The notes beneath the pieces were generated by a model. That model searched no databases. It was not told the origin of the DNA and worked only from the letters and a program-made list of their open reading frames with translations. From Pomphorhynchus laevis (lineage: Eukaryota > Acanthocephala > Palaeacanthocephala > Echinorhynchida > Pomphorhynchidae), in NCBI GenBank assembly GCA_012934845.2, contig WNNJ02001418.1, positions 85,139 through 149,138 of the forward strand: a DNA stretch of 64,000 nucleotides. The letters run 5' to 3'. Of this stretch, positions 1-9,858 are shown in pieces. Within the stretch, counting starts at the first letter, position 1. Every line of letters begins with the position of its first letter. Both the position numbers and the translations under genes were made by a program.

Positions 1-559
1 GCTTAATTGTAATGACTAAGTGAAAAAGCAGTTTATTGTTGAAGTTACAATGCTTTCGACATCACGTACTCGTATAACTAGCGTAAATACACTAAAGTTT
101 AGCATAAAATCAGCTTATTTACTTGTCTTTCGGTAAGCTTTTAATAGGATTTGATACATCAGTATAATATAATCAAAAGTATAATATATTTTTGAAATAT
201 TACGATTTGATATATTAGTATAATATAATAGGATATGATGCATTGTATATATTTATTAATTAATACCCCAAAAAATGATTTTTTTTAATTCTTACTTTAT
301 ATAAATCTGAATTATATAAAATATCAAGATTTAAATATTTATTATTATTTTAATTTATTGTAACTTAATTAGTTCAATTAATTATTTAATTGATTCTTAC
401 TAATTTAGAATTAAGAATTAAGTAATTAATTACTTATTAATAAGTAATTAATTCAATTGATTATTTAAATAATTAATTTTTAAATAAATTATTACAATCG
501 TTGCAATTGTATATACAATTCAACGAATAATTAATACGTCTAAAGGTAAACCTATCCAT
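1..559. other. AT-rich intergenic DNA
   Basis: No gene is seen. The stretch is strongly AT-rich with runs of TTAATTA-like words, and it contains a 30-bp perfect palindrome at 424-453. Weak duplications such as the GATTTGATA(C/T)AT(C/T)AGTATAATATAAT words near 150-230 suggest microsatellite-like drift rather than a promoter. Confidence 0.6.
424..453. repeat. 30-bp perfect palindrome
   Basis: Positions 424-453 equal their own reverse complement, built from AATTAATTACTTATT and its complement. All bases are A/T apart from one C and one G. A chance product of low-complexity AT DNA is the default explanation. Confidence 0.7.
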
Positions 560-781
560 GTGTCGAAATGTTGCGGTTGCAATGGTCCCAACGCCAAATG
601 TCTCAACTGCAAATGCAGGGAGGGCAATAAAGTATGTTTAAACTATGCAGCAGCGTCTTGCTTGAATCGAACACATACAATAAAAATTAATACAATCGAG
701 CACATACACAAATTGCACGGACATCTACCTTTTTCACAACTTGATCTTATTTCTATTCGGGATCGTCTTTACGTTTTGTAA
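560..781 (+). pseudogene. Cys-rich N-terminal fragment of the unusual RT element
   Basis: A short reading frame opens with closely spaced cysteines in a C-x-C-N-G-x(5)-C-x2-C-x-C pattern followed by further Cys and a C-L-N. From family knowledge, this Cys cluster resembles the N-terminal zinc-like motif found ahead of the RT in a group of poorly described metazoan RT proteins. The RT of the same family starts about 500 bp downstream on the same strand (1298), so I read this as the broken 5' part of one element. The frame ends at 781 and the intervening part is unreadable. The start codon is uncertain. It could also be an unrelated Cys-rich peptide. Confidence 0.45.
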
Positions 782-1297
782 TCAAATGGCGTCTCAATCT
801 GTATCAATTCTTCAAGTGCAAAGCTATAAAATTGTTTGCAGAAATACTATCGCAATTGTATACAGATGCTTATTCGAACATCTATGAAAATACCAGGTTC
901 TTTTAAATTCATTGTTATACTTTGCCAACTAGTGTTCTAACGCACTCGGAGTACTGTTTGCAAAACTCGTAGGGAGAACATAGAACGACGTTTAAAACTG
1001 GAAATATGGTTTATTGCTGAAGTTATATTGAGAGGCCGCATATTTACAAAATAAATTCATTAATCGATCGAGAGTTTGTCACAATTCGAAAGTGAGCAGG
1101 ATCGAAAGGTTTTGTTAACTTATACGTTGTGATAAGATAACATCTGAGATGCGGTTTTATCTGATCTAGACGAGGTAAAGTCGCTCGCGCTTACTGACGA
1201 TAAAATGGTACTATAGTACATGTGAAGTTAATGCAATTGCATCCATATTCGGTCGTAGCTTATCCAGGAAATACTATCGAATCATCCGTTTCCGAGC

Positions 1298-2470
1298 ATG
1301 GCGGATCATCACCCTATTCGTTTTTATTCAATATCAGCAGATGATATAATTGCAGCCAGCCGCCGCACTCAAGAATGCGCGGAGCCTTCAGGTTTAGATG
1401 TTTACGATTTACAAATGCTTCTTGAATTGTGTGGTGCTACCTCACGAAAAGTGGCAGCGAACTTTGCGATCACATTTGTCACACCAAATCTGCTTCAGGG
1501 TTGTTTCAATGCATTCACGGCTTGTCGTCTTATTCCTTTGGACGAGCAACCCGTGGTACGTCCTAACGGAATATGTGATGTTACTTTTCGAAACATAGGT
1601 AAAGTTGTGTGGTGATATTCAAAATTATATTCAGGAGGTGGCGGGTTTTGAACAGGTGTGTGCCGGTCAGCGCTGTGGTGTTGAAATGGCTATATATTCA
1701 GTTTCTGAGATGTTTCATAAATCGAATGAAGTTGCCATTCTACAGGTAGACTCGATGAATGCCTTTAATTTTATCAATTGCAGTTTAGAATTTACAAACA
1801 TGAAATTTGTTTGTCCGTTCATGACAACTGTACTACACAATATTCTACTTCATCACATTAAATGTTGATGACGATATAATTCTATCCAGAGAAGGATTTA
1901 CTCAAGGTGATCTAATAACAATGTTCGCGTTTGCTGCAGCATCATTACCTCTGATAGGAAGAATTACGAATGACGTTCCTGATGTAACGAATAGGTGGTA
2001 CGCTGACGACGCCATTTTTGTTGATACCGTCGATAATCTAGTAAAGGTGTGGGCTCTGTTAAAGCTATAATCTTTTAAATATGGTTTTAATATAAACGAG
2101 AAAAATGCCAACTTGTAGTACATGACGTTAATGTGTTATATGCATAACATGATTTCATCAGTCTGGATTAAAGGTGATCTCAGATGGTACTCGAATTTTA
2201 GGTTCCGCTGTAGAGGCTGAGATTATAATGAAAGAAATGCAAAACTGGTCTTCATTTGTACTGAATTTGACTAAAGTTATGAAGCATGGTCCTCACATAG
2301 CAAATATTGCCCTGACACAATCGCCGCAATATAAGTAATCACATGTACAGCGGACTTGTAGATTAAAACTGCTTCTCCTTTTTATCGAATTGCATATTGA
2401 ACAACTTGGTCCCTCCTTTGAAAGGCGTCGATTTGAACACATCACTAATTAACATTGTAAAATTGCCGAA
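1298..2470 (+). pseudogene. Reverse transcriptase domain of the unusual RT element (copy A)
   Basis: Conserved RT blocks can be read in order with several frameshifts and stops. A segment reads LIPLDEQPVVRPNGI (fingers region). After a frameshift near 1605 follow QVCAGQRCGVE and a motif-A-like VDSMNAFN. Next come EGFTQGDLITM (the QGDPL motif B position) near 1890 and a WYADDA catalytic box near 1995-2015. Thumb-like sequence is scattered to about 2470, including KRFGGL. These blocks match the GVRPIGIGE / CAGQ-GCEAAIHA / NAFN / QGDP / WYADD pattern known from an orphan metazoan RT family distinct from classical LINE, Ty3 and Penelope RTs. The copy is dead, but the + orientation and block order are clear. 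It continues in 2530-3178. Confidence 0.7.
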
Positions 2471-2529
2471 ACGCTTTGGTGGCTTATGATCCCTGGGAAG
2501 ACTTCCAATTAAAGTTTATCAATTCCCGA

Positions 2530-3178
2530 CGTATGTTGCTAATTTTTATTACGCCCCAAAAGGGGCGTAATAGTAGACAACTATTCTGAGAAAATTGTCA
2601 AGCTTACAATGGAATAGAAGGACGAAATATGCAAAAATAAACTAGATTTGCTTTCGACCGCTTTAGAGAGTTCAAGTTCTCCCACGAATTACCTGACCAT
2701 CCAAAAATAATCAACTTGGTTGTCAGCGAAGCCATTATACATTTGTAGGTGTCAACTAAGCTTACACCAATTCCAAGATGCTTTAGCAGTTCCATATGAT
2801 TGACCCCAACCGAATCAACCAAGTTGCTGCAGCTGTTAGGCAGATTTTGCTCTGATTTATTGCCTGTCTTGTGATATTGGTGAATTGTCAATAGTGCGTC
2901 ATAACACCGTAAGAGATTTTATTGCTAAAACACTGTCAAAAGTGTCATCATCAGTAGCTATTGAACCAATCCTACGCCGAATTCCAACAAATCCTAATTT
3001 AAAAATAGCTTTAACAACTCGTGATGTAGAAACTCGTATAGATATCGAGTGTAACAACTTGTTCGGTAAATCAACGGAGCGGTCCTTGTTGGATATAGTT
3101 ATCTTTAATCATTTTGCTTCGTCGTATGCTTCTGAAATTCATAATATCATTTCTAATAATATTTTTTTTCTTTTTTAA
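2530..3178 (+). pseudogene. C-terminal module of the unusual RT element (copy A)
   Basis: Downstream of the RT, the + strand reads a decayed stretch with STWLSAKPL and a Cys pair (CCSC) with stops at about 2720-2860. A cleaner frame from 2885 then has VRHNTVRDFIAKTL, an IEP box, ETRIDIEC and VIFNHFASSYAS. The same order (WLSxLPL, CxCG, HALSC, RHNxxRD, EP, ARLDI, VFxxxAPSYA) is seen in the other copies at 19.2, 22.0, 39 and 62.2 kb, so the module is a recurring part of this element. The RHNxxRD and E/D-containing blocks could be a nuclease-like domain, but that is speculation. The frame ends in poly-pyrimidine DNA at 3178. Confidence 0.65.
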
Positions 3179-3560
3179 TAGTCATCATTTATTTGCAAAA
3201 TCATTTACAATTGTAAAATCGTAGTTGTCATAAAATCATAAAAATTCAAGTCTGTTAAATAAGATTTGATTGCGTAGTTCGAGGTGCACGAAGGGAAGCC
3301 GATCTCGAGCGCATAATAGCGAAGCTTATTATAATATTTTTTTGAATAATAATTTATTTAAAAAATAATAATATCAAATCGTGTATCGATATTTCAATAT
3401 CGTGTATCCGGATTAAGTTTTTGCTGACATAAAATTGGTTTTACTGTGAGCAGACAAAACAGCTGCATGGCTATAGTCTTGTATGTTATAATAATAGTAA
3501 TAATAAAAGTTATAATGCAGTTGATGTCTTTGGAATTATTCGACTCCATGTATCTTCCTT
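3179..3560. other. Non-coding spacer
   Basis: AT-rich sequence with one GC-richer patch (about 3275-3330). No reading frame, RNA gene or repeat copy was recognised. Confidence 0.5.
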
Positions 3561-3561
3561 A

Positions 3562-4560
3562 TTAGGCACGATTTGGACGTAGTAAAGCGGATCGAAGCAT
3601 CCTAATGCTCATTGAAAGTCCCTGCATAACTAATGATCCGATTTCTTGGCGCAATTTTGAGATTTCGTATCCACAGCTGTTGAAATTCATTATAGTGAGT
3701 TTACAAGCGATTATTTGCAGGCAACGGTTAGCGTCAACACTTAGTCTGGCAGAACTTGACATTATAAATGGCATGAATGTCGAATGTTCAATTTCTCGTA
3801 TACGCTCAGAATATTTGGCTTGCTTGCGTTGAGCATGAAAAGTGAATGCTGATTCAGTCGATTTATTAGCATTCGAGGGCGCATGTACATTGGAAATACA
3901 TGTCTAGGAAAGTGCGCTCCGTATGACCACCAAATAAACCATTACAAGCAATGTCGAGAAGGGTATTTTTATCCTGGATCGTACTTGAATGTTGAAACAT
4001 ACACTAGGACTCAGAGACTTTAGAACTGGTTCCGAACATTTTTGTCCGATTCCTCATAGACAATCGAGCGCTCTTGTTTTTGTCGTTCTTGGTTCAGTCG
4101 ATAAATTTTGGATCGATATACTGACTGATGATTGAGTTGATCGTCATGGTTTAGGTTTTTAAAGAATGCACTGTAGAAACCGGTAGATTGTTTATGATTT
4201 GTAATGGCAGTGCAGGTTGGATTGAAAAATTCAAGACCACCCATACTTACTGGTAGGTTATATAATTAAAAAATCGAGCGACTTGTGATGTGAATGAGGA
4301 TTGCACAACTATTTACATTTTCCCAAATTAATATGGAAACCGTATTTCGGCCCGATTTCCTTCAAATATATAAATGCATCATGTACCTCTTCGGCAGATC
4401 TAACTATATTACCATCATCAGGCATACTACAACTGGTGTACACCAGGGAATTTATCTCGTATTTTGTGAATCATAGGTAAAGTTGCAGCAGCAAGGCGGT
4501 AATATGCATCGCCTTGTATAAATCCCTCTTGGAATTGTAACGCTTCAACACAGATAATGG
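3562..4560 (-). pseudogene. Unusual RT element, 3' half (copy C)
   Basis: On the minus strand, from about 4560 downwards, one reads FQEGFIQGDAYYR, then LPMIHKIRD. A broken WYADD box follows, with the Trp codon now a stop and a 1-base insertion in the Asp pair. Then comes GPKYGFHINLGKCK. Further on are MGGLEFFNP (4244-4020) and, after decay, KYSERIREIEHSTFMPF with LRQEIGSLVM (3850-3562). These blocks align in order with the other family copies, for example KYAERVTDIERSRFIPL at 62.5 kb. The 5' half of this RT is absent. Its upstream end abuts the Ty3 integrase at about 4550 in the same frame. Confidence 0.65.
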
Positions 4561-5229
4561 ACGATAATGTGGATGAAAGCACTGATTCCCATTATTTCGG
4601 CGATTTCCCATAAGATTTCAACTTCAATTGTATCGTCTTCCAAATTATCCCGACATAGCGCTCCGCTTGTCCATTCCCATGTGGGTTGTACGGTGTTGAT
4701 CGACTATAGGCTGCACTAATTGATGACAGATAATTTCGGAATTCTTTGGATTTGAAGCATGATCCTTGGTCCGAATGTATTTTAGCCGGACAACCAAATA
4801 TACCAAAAATTTGCTTCAAACAATTGATAACCGTCTCGGACAATTTGAATATGGAATCGCAAATGGGAAGCGTGAGTATTCGTACACTACGCATAGTAAA
4901 TACCGATTGCGGGTTGTCGATTACAAAGGACCTTTAAAATCTATATTCAGCCGTTCGAATGTCTGAGTTGCAGTTATTACATGGGATTGTTTCGGTTTAC
5001 AAAATCGTGGTTTCAATTCGGCACATGTTTTGCATTGCTCAATAATATTGATGACATCAGTCTTATCGAAGGGGATATCGTGTTGCTTGACATAATGCAT
5101 CATCCGTGTAATTTCCGGATGGCATAACGAAGTGTGTACCTTTTGTAGATCCGTTATTCGTTTATAACCAGTGTAAGCACATGGCGTCAGCAAGTGTGTT
5201 GTTTTATCCCGGACGATACTAAATGTCAT
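4550..5229 (-). pseudogene. Ty3-type integrase fragment
   Basis: The minus-strand frame 5229-4921 carries an integrase zinc-binding H2C2 region (LCHPEI ... CKTCAELKPRF) and FERLNIDFKGPL, the start of the catalytic core. The frame 4894-4592 continues with HSDQGSCFKSKEF and STPYNPHGNGQAERY, the core region with the D and E positions. A frameshift lies between the two frames, and WESVLSSTLSSI follows an in-frame stop before the sequence turns into the unusual RT at about 4550. The remaining integrase C-terminus and 3' LTR are missing. In an intact element this enzyme would insert the cDNA. Confidence 0.8.
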
Positions 5230-5333
5230 ATTGATACGGAGCTAGTTCTAAGCGCCATCTAGCGACTCGGTCATTTTTTATGCTGTAGCGGTCGATATCT
5301 CCTTCTTGAATGCTTCAATTACTCTTATTATTT

Positions 5334-6182
5334 CTAATAAAGGGGACAAGATTTATATTTTAATAATGGCTGTATCTTTGTCGAAAATGATTGAATCCAC
5401 TTAGGGTAGTATGCTAGTAGGTCCTGAAACCTTTGCATCGATTTGTTATCTTGAGAAATGGGATGATTCATTAAAAGCTTTATGAGTTCAGGATCTGGTT
5501 TTAGAGTACCATGAGATATTTGATATCCCAGAAAATTCAATTCGTATTTCTTGTATGCAGTCTTTTCGTCAGCTAACTTTAAGTTTATCTTAGTAGCTAC
5601 TTCGCAGAATTTTTGATATTTATTGTCGTGTTCTTCATCTGTCCTACCGCAAATTATGATATCGTCGAGATACGCGTATACTCCACTTAGTTGATTCTCA
5701 GAAATGATGTTATTCAGTAGTCGTTGAAAAACGGATACCGCATTGGTCAATCAAAATGGGATACGTTTGTATTAGTAATGTTTCTCATAAGCTTCAAAAT
5801 CAGTGTACGGCTTGTTTTCTTTAATTAACGGAATCTGATAATATGCTTTTGAGAAGTCGACTGTTGTAAAAACTTAATTACACGCAAACTTCGTTATCAA
5901 ATCTTCAATATTAGGTAATGGGTAGGCATCCAACATCGTGTATTTGTTGATGGTACGAGAATAGTCTATTACCATTCGCGGTTTTTTTCTTTGATTTGAA
6001 ACAACTAGAGCTTGTACCCTCCACGGCGACTGACTCTCTTCAATAATATCTCGCTTCAACTGTAGTTCTATTTCAGTGCTGATGAACTTGGCATTTTCGT
6101 GAGTTTGGCGACGAGATTTGGTAGAAATTAGATGTAGATTTTTCGGTATATAAGGAAAAAGAGTAATCGGATCAACATGCAT
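5334..6182 (-). pseudogene. Ty3-type reverse transcriptase
   Basis: The frame 6182-5874 contains IIEESQSPWRVQALVV and RMVIDYSRTIN ... LLDAYPLP-like sequence typical of Ty3 RT. After stops and a frameshift (5870-5755, VDFSKAYYQIPL readable), the frame 5750-5334 has the catalytic YLDDIIICG, then FLGYQISHGTLKPDPE. Only about 100 bp separate the RT end (5334) from the integrase zinc finger (5229), so the RNase H domain has been almost wholly deleted. Order and orientation fit gag-PR-RT-IN on the minus strand. Confidence 0.85.
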
Positions 6183-6194
6183 TGCATCATATAT

Positions 6195-7386
6195 TTATAA
6201 AACGGCTATAGTGATGTCAGGCTCTCGACCACCAAATTGAAAAGTAACGTGCGCGAGTCGTGTTAGGAAATCTCGACAAAGAATCACAGGTGAGCATAAA
6301 CTTGGTATAATAAAAAATCGAGTATTTGCGAATACTCTATCCATGAAACGAATTGTAGCATTGCAAGCATGACGTACAAGAGCGAAACGGGAAGATGAAG
6401 CTAATTGAACACGTTTATTGCAATATACTCGTTTCAGTGTTAGGGAATTTGCTACAGATTCATCCATGAAGTTATCGCTACTTCTAGTGTCAACAAAAAT
6501 ATTAAGGTTATTGTTATCAATTGAGATTGTTTGAAGGTTGTTAAACATTAATTGGTCGGAACCATTAATTGTGCACAGAGAAGCAGAGAAGTTAGTTAGT
6601 TTATTATTCTTTCTTGACTTGCATGATGACGAAAAGTGTCCATTTTTTCCACCCGTATGGCAAACAGAATTTTGAGCTGGACATTGGATACGCGAATGAT
6701 AGACTTGACCACAAAAGTAGCATCGTGTGTTGTTCTTAAGTCTGTTTGTATTTCCAGAAAATCGTTGGGCCACGGCTAGATTAGGATCATTCATCGAGTC
6801 ATCTGTGCTATCAATTAAATTTTGTTCAGTTGTCAGGCTGGCTAGGGTTTGTTCTGTTGAAGAGAATACAGCTGCTTGCGAATTAGCCGGTTTGAGGGAT
6901 TTGGTAATTGAAATCAAATCGTTCAAATCGGATTTGCGAGATTTTAGTAATCGTTGTCTGATATAAGAACTATGCAGTCCCTGAATAAATGTGTCGGCTA
7001 TATGCTCGTTTCGATTTGCTATCGCATCTACTGCTTTGAAGTCACATGAATCTGCAATTGTTCCAGCTGGCGTATATATTTCTCGATAGAAATTGACGGG
7101 TCCTGACGACATTTATGTAATTGAAAACGACTGAAAATTAGATTGACTGGCTTTGTAAAAACGGAATCAAGTATCTTTATTGCGTTATTGAAAGTTGTGT
7201 AATCTTTAATAAGTCGAAATATTCTTGTAGATACTTGGTTTATCAGGATAAAAAGTTTAGCATCATCTGAAGAATCTGCTTGTAAAGACAGATATTTCAC
7301 ATCCGTTTCCAATGTGCCAAATGTTCTTGGGAGTCGGTATCGTCAGGATCGATTGACAGCATTTTAGGTACCAAGACTTTGTCCAT
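6195..7386 (-). pseudogene. Ty3-type Gag and protease
   Basis: The Gag start is best placed at 7386 (MDKVLVPKMLSIDPDD). The frame shifts near 7315 and again near 7100. Frame 7112-6195 has a CCHC zinc knuckle (CYFCGQVYHSRIQC) and a second degenerate one in which a Cys is replaced (CHTGGKNGHFSSSC). It is followed by a protease-like segment with FVDTRSSDNFMD, where the usual DTG/S triad is DTR. The 3' end leads to the RT at 6182. No LTR was found beyond 7386, so the element is truncated or its LTRs have diverged beyond recognition. Confidence 0.75.
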
Positions 7387-8004
7387 TTCGTCGAATACAA
7401 TAATCTGTTGAATAAAGTGTCGTAATCGAGTAAATCGAGTAGACGTAAATAGGGTTTTTATTTAACAGATCTACAATAAATAGTTAGTAAACGATTATAG
7501 GTAGTTGATAAAATTCTTTTATTTGAAATATCGTGACAGGGTATCGCAATACGATATCTCAATTTGTATTTGCCAGTACTACCGAAACGAAATATCCTCA
7601 CATATGAGTGAGGATATTGAAATAAACGTATTTTTACTAATAATATTTTCAACAACTCTAGATGCCGAATGTGACAAATTGCTTAATCTATGGAATCTTG
7701 AACAATTTAGTTTAATGAAGCCATAGCTTGTATCAAGTCTCTTGATGAAGTCACTCTGATGTCACACAAAAAAGCAGTATTATCTTGATCAGGAATATTT
7801 CAACAAGATTTCGGAGAAACTAAATGTCTAAATTTCGAACTTTTAACGGGCACATTGTATATTAGGCTAAAATTGTTATTTGAACAATTTTAAAATTATT
7901 AGAATTTTAAAATTTTGTTTTTCTAAAATTACTATATTAAGTGAATTAATTTTCTCAGCGGTCCAAATGTGCAAAGACAAAATTTAACAATCGAGTTAAT
8001 TTTC
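7387..8004. other. Spacer with a 41-bp-spaced duplication
   Basis: No gene is recognised. The 24-bp word starting GCAAAGACAAAATTTAAC occurs at 7971-7994 and again at 8012-8035 inside the neighbouring LTR, so the left LTR edge has a small tandem duplication that the right LTR lacks. The predicted frames between 7458 and 7726 resemble nothing known to me. Confidence 0.5.
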
Positions 8005-8258
8005 TAAACGAGCAAAGACAAAATTTAACAATCGACGTTTTTTACTACTGCCAAACGACGGAACAAAATAAGTTTTTATACATACGGTTATGCTGTCAAA
8101 TAGCGGTTAATGTTTCATCAGTAAAGTTAGCGGTTAACGTTTCATCGGTGAATTGACTGCAGCTTTGCATTCGCCAGCAGCTGGGAGAACAATGAATTAT
8201 GACGAGATATAACAATACCATTAACAACGCATCCAGAAACAATTACATCGATTTAACA
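8005..8258 (-). repeat. 3' LTR of the Gag-protease element
   Basis: Positions 8005-8258 are nearly identical to 9429-9680, in direct orientation. Read on the minus strand, the LTR starts TGTTAAATCG and is preceded immediately by the purine run AGGCGGAGG, a good polypurine tract. The other end (CGTTTA on the minus strand) lacks a clean CA. Confidence 0.85.
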
Positions 8259-8289
8259 CCTCCGCCTGATCTTCCAATCACGAAAATAA

Positions 8290-9411
8290 TTAACCAGTCG
8301 AAGGAAACTTCACATCTCCGTTATCATTAATAGAAACACCTCCAATCTTTTTGATCACATCCATTCCCAACAACATCTGATATGGACCACCAATATCTGA
8401 AGATAGGCACGGTATATTCACCGATCTCGTTTCGATAGAAATTTCCATTTGTCCGGTTTCATAACATTTCACCGCATTTCCGTTCATCATTGTGACCCAC
8501 GTGGCGCCATTAACATCCGGGAAAGGATGTTTAAATATATCTGTAACAAGTCGACGCGACACAATACTTCTCGAACAACCAGTATCAACAAGTGCGACCG
8601 CAAGACGCCCATTTATTGTCACGTTAATTGTAGGTAGTGCATCATCAGAGGGACAGGGAAGACCAGCAGCACTTAATACTGTGCCTCCCCATCGATGTTT
8701 TTTTGAATGTTCCTTGTTTGGGCACTGAGGTGCCAGATGTCCAGGATCGTCACAAATATAGCACCGTCGCTCCTTGAAATGTGTACAATAACGCGCTATA
8801 TGTCCTGATTTACCACAACGGAAACATGTGACATCTTTACGTTGATGCGAGCGCAGTGCTCTTGGTTCAATATGCTTGCGAGAATGTGTAGTTGTAAGAA
8901 AACAGGACCCAGCAGACGTATTGGCAGTTGTTATAAGCGTACGTGCTCGGCATAATATATCCGATAATCTCAGATTCTCAACGGCACAGGAAGACAAAAT
9001 AATATCCTTGATAGTTGATGGCAAACCGTATACAAATTTACAACGAATCCATGCAGAATTGTCAACATTTGGATTAACAATGTTTGCATACCTTTCCAAA
9101 TCTGCAGCATATGCGTCCAACGATTCGCCTTCTTGGTATTCTCGATTATTATATTTCGTAAAGGCATCAAAATCTGTAGTACCAAATGCTCGCAGCAAGG
9201 CCGCTTTGAGTTGAGAATAATCGGATTTTTGTTCCGCTGACAAATTTCTATAAATCGCATACGCCGGTCCGTCAAAGAATAGAGGAATAAACTTTTCGAG
9301 CTTTTTAACAGCTTGCAAGTCTGCGATCATCTCCGCCCGCTCCAACCATGCTCCAAAATCGCATTCTCCGTTAAACGGTTTAATAAGGTCTCCAAAGCGC
9401 ACTTTATCCAT
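8290..9411 (-). CDS. Intact Gag-protease polyprotein of the LTR element
   Basis: The 373-residue frame is uninterrupted. Residues 1-155 are a Gag capsid-like helical region (for example FGDLIKPFNGECDFGAW). Two CCHC zinc knuckles lie at about 196-209 (CFRCGKSGHIARYC) and 217-230 (CYICDDPGHLAPQC), suited to RNA binding. A retropepsin-like aspartic protease follows, with LVDTGCSRSIV (active Asp about 276) and a closing LLGMDV near 347-352. The ATG sits about 17 bp inside the 5' LTR and the stop lies about 30 bp before the polypurine tract, so the frame fills the element. No Pol enzymes follow. Intactness in so decayed a region suggests it is young or selected for trans-mobilisation. Confidence 0.9.
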   Translation of the reverse strand: MDKVRFGDLIKPFNGECDFGAWLERAEMIADLQAVKKLEKFIPLFFDGPAYAIYRNLSAEQKSDYSQLKAALLRAFGTTDFDAFTKYNNREYQEGESLDAYAADLERYANIVNPNVDNSAWIRCKFVYGLPSTIKDIILSSCAVENLRLSDILCRARTLITTANTSAGSCFLTTTHSRKHIEPRALRSHQRKDVTCFRCGKSGHIARYCTHFKERRCYICDDPGHLAPQCPNKEHSKKHRWGGTVLSAAGLPCPSDDALPTINVTINGRLAVALVDTGCSRSIVSRRLVTDIFKHPFPDVNGATWVTMMNGNAVKCYETGQMEISIETRSVNIPCLSSDIGGPYQMLLGMDVIKKIGGVSINDNGDVKFPSTG

Positions 9412-9428
9412 AAGCCGAAATAGCTTGT

Positions 9429-9680
9429 TAAACGAGCAAAGACAAAATTTAACAATCGACGTTTTTTACTACTGCCAAACGACGGAAAAATAAGTTTTTA
9501 TACATACGGTTATGCTGTCAAATAGCGGTTAATGTTTCATCAGTAAAGTTAGCGGTTAACGTTTCATCGGTGAATTGACTGCAGCTTTGCATTCGCCAGC
9601 AGCTGGGAGAACAATGAATTATGACGAGACATAACAATACCATTAACAACGCATCCAGAAACAATTACATCGATTTAACA
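9429..9680 (-). repeat. 5' LTR of the Gag-protease element
   Basis: Direct repeat partner of 8005-8258. On the minus strand it runs from TGTTAAATCG (9680) to CGTTTA (9429). The bases between it and the Gag ATG (ACAAGCTATTTCGGCTT) are where a primer-binding site should be, but they do not start with the usual TGG, so the primer is unknown. Confidence 0.85.
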
Positions 9681-9858
9681 AAAATCAAATAAATTTTTAC
9701 ATATTTTATAAGAAACTATTTTTATATTATTTTTTATGTTTTTCGTCTTATATTATTAATTGACAACGAATTGAGCCGAGGCTCTTTACAAGTTGCTTCA
9801 CAAAATAAAAAGAATAAAAAGAAATAAGAGTCGTTGTGTCCCTCCATCATCAGATAAA

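Larger units (their letters stand above)
8005..9680 (-). mobile_element. Compact Gag-protease-only LTR retrotransposon
   Basis: Two about 253-bp direct repeats flank a single 373-codon frame on the minus strand. There is a polypurine tract next to the 3' LTR and only about 17 bp between the 5' LTR and the ATG. There is no RT, RNase H or integrase, and no room for them in the 1.7-kb element. The near identity of the two LTRs (a few substitutions and a 2-3 bp indel) and the intact ORF suggest fairly recent insertion. It would have to be mobilised in trans by an autonomous LTR element. It resembles the gag-only non-autonomous elements known in plants and the TRIM-like elements of flatworms. Target-site duplication could not be fixed. 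Confidence 0.8.

Noticed and set aside
2604-2891. 95-codon minus-strand frame
   Set aside because: It is antisense to the decayed C-terminal region of the unusual RT element, which reads on the + strand.
8449-9275. Several frames on both strands over the Gag-protease ORF
   Set aside because: Shadows of the 373-codon Gag-protease frame.
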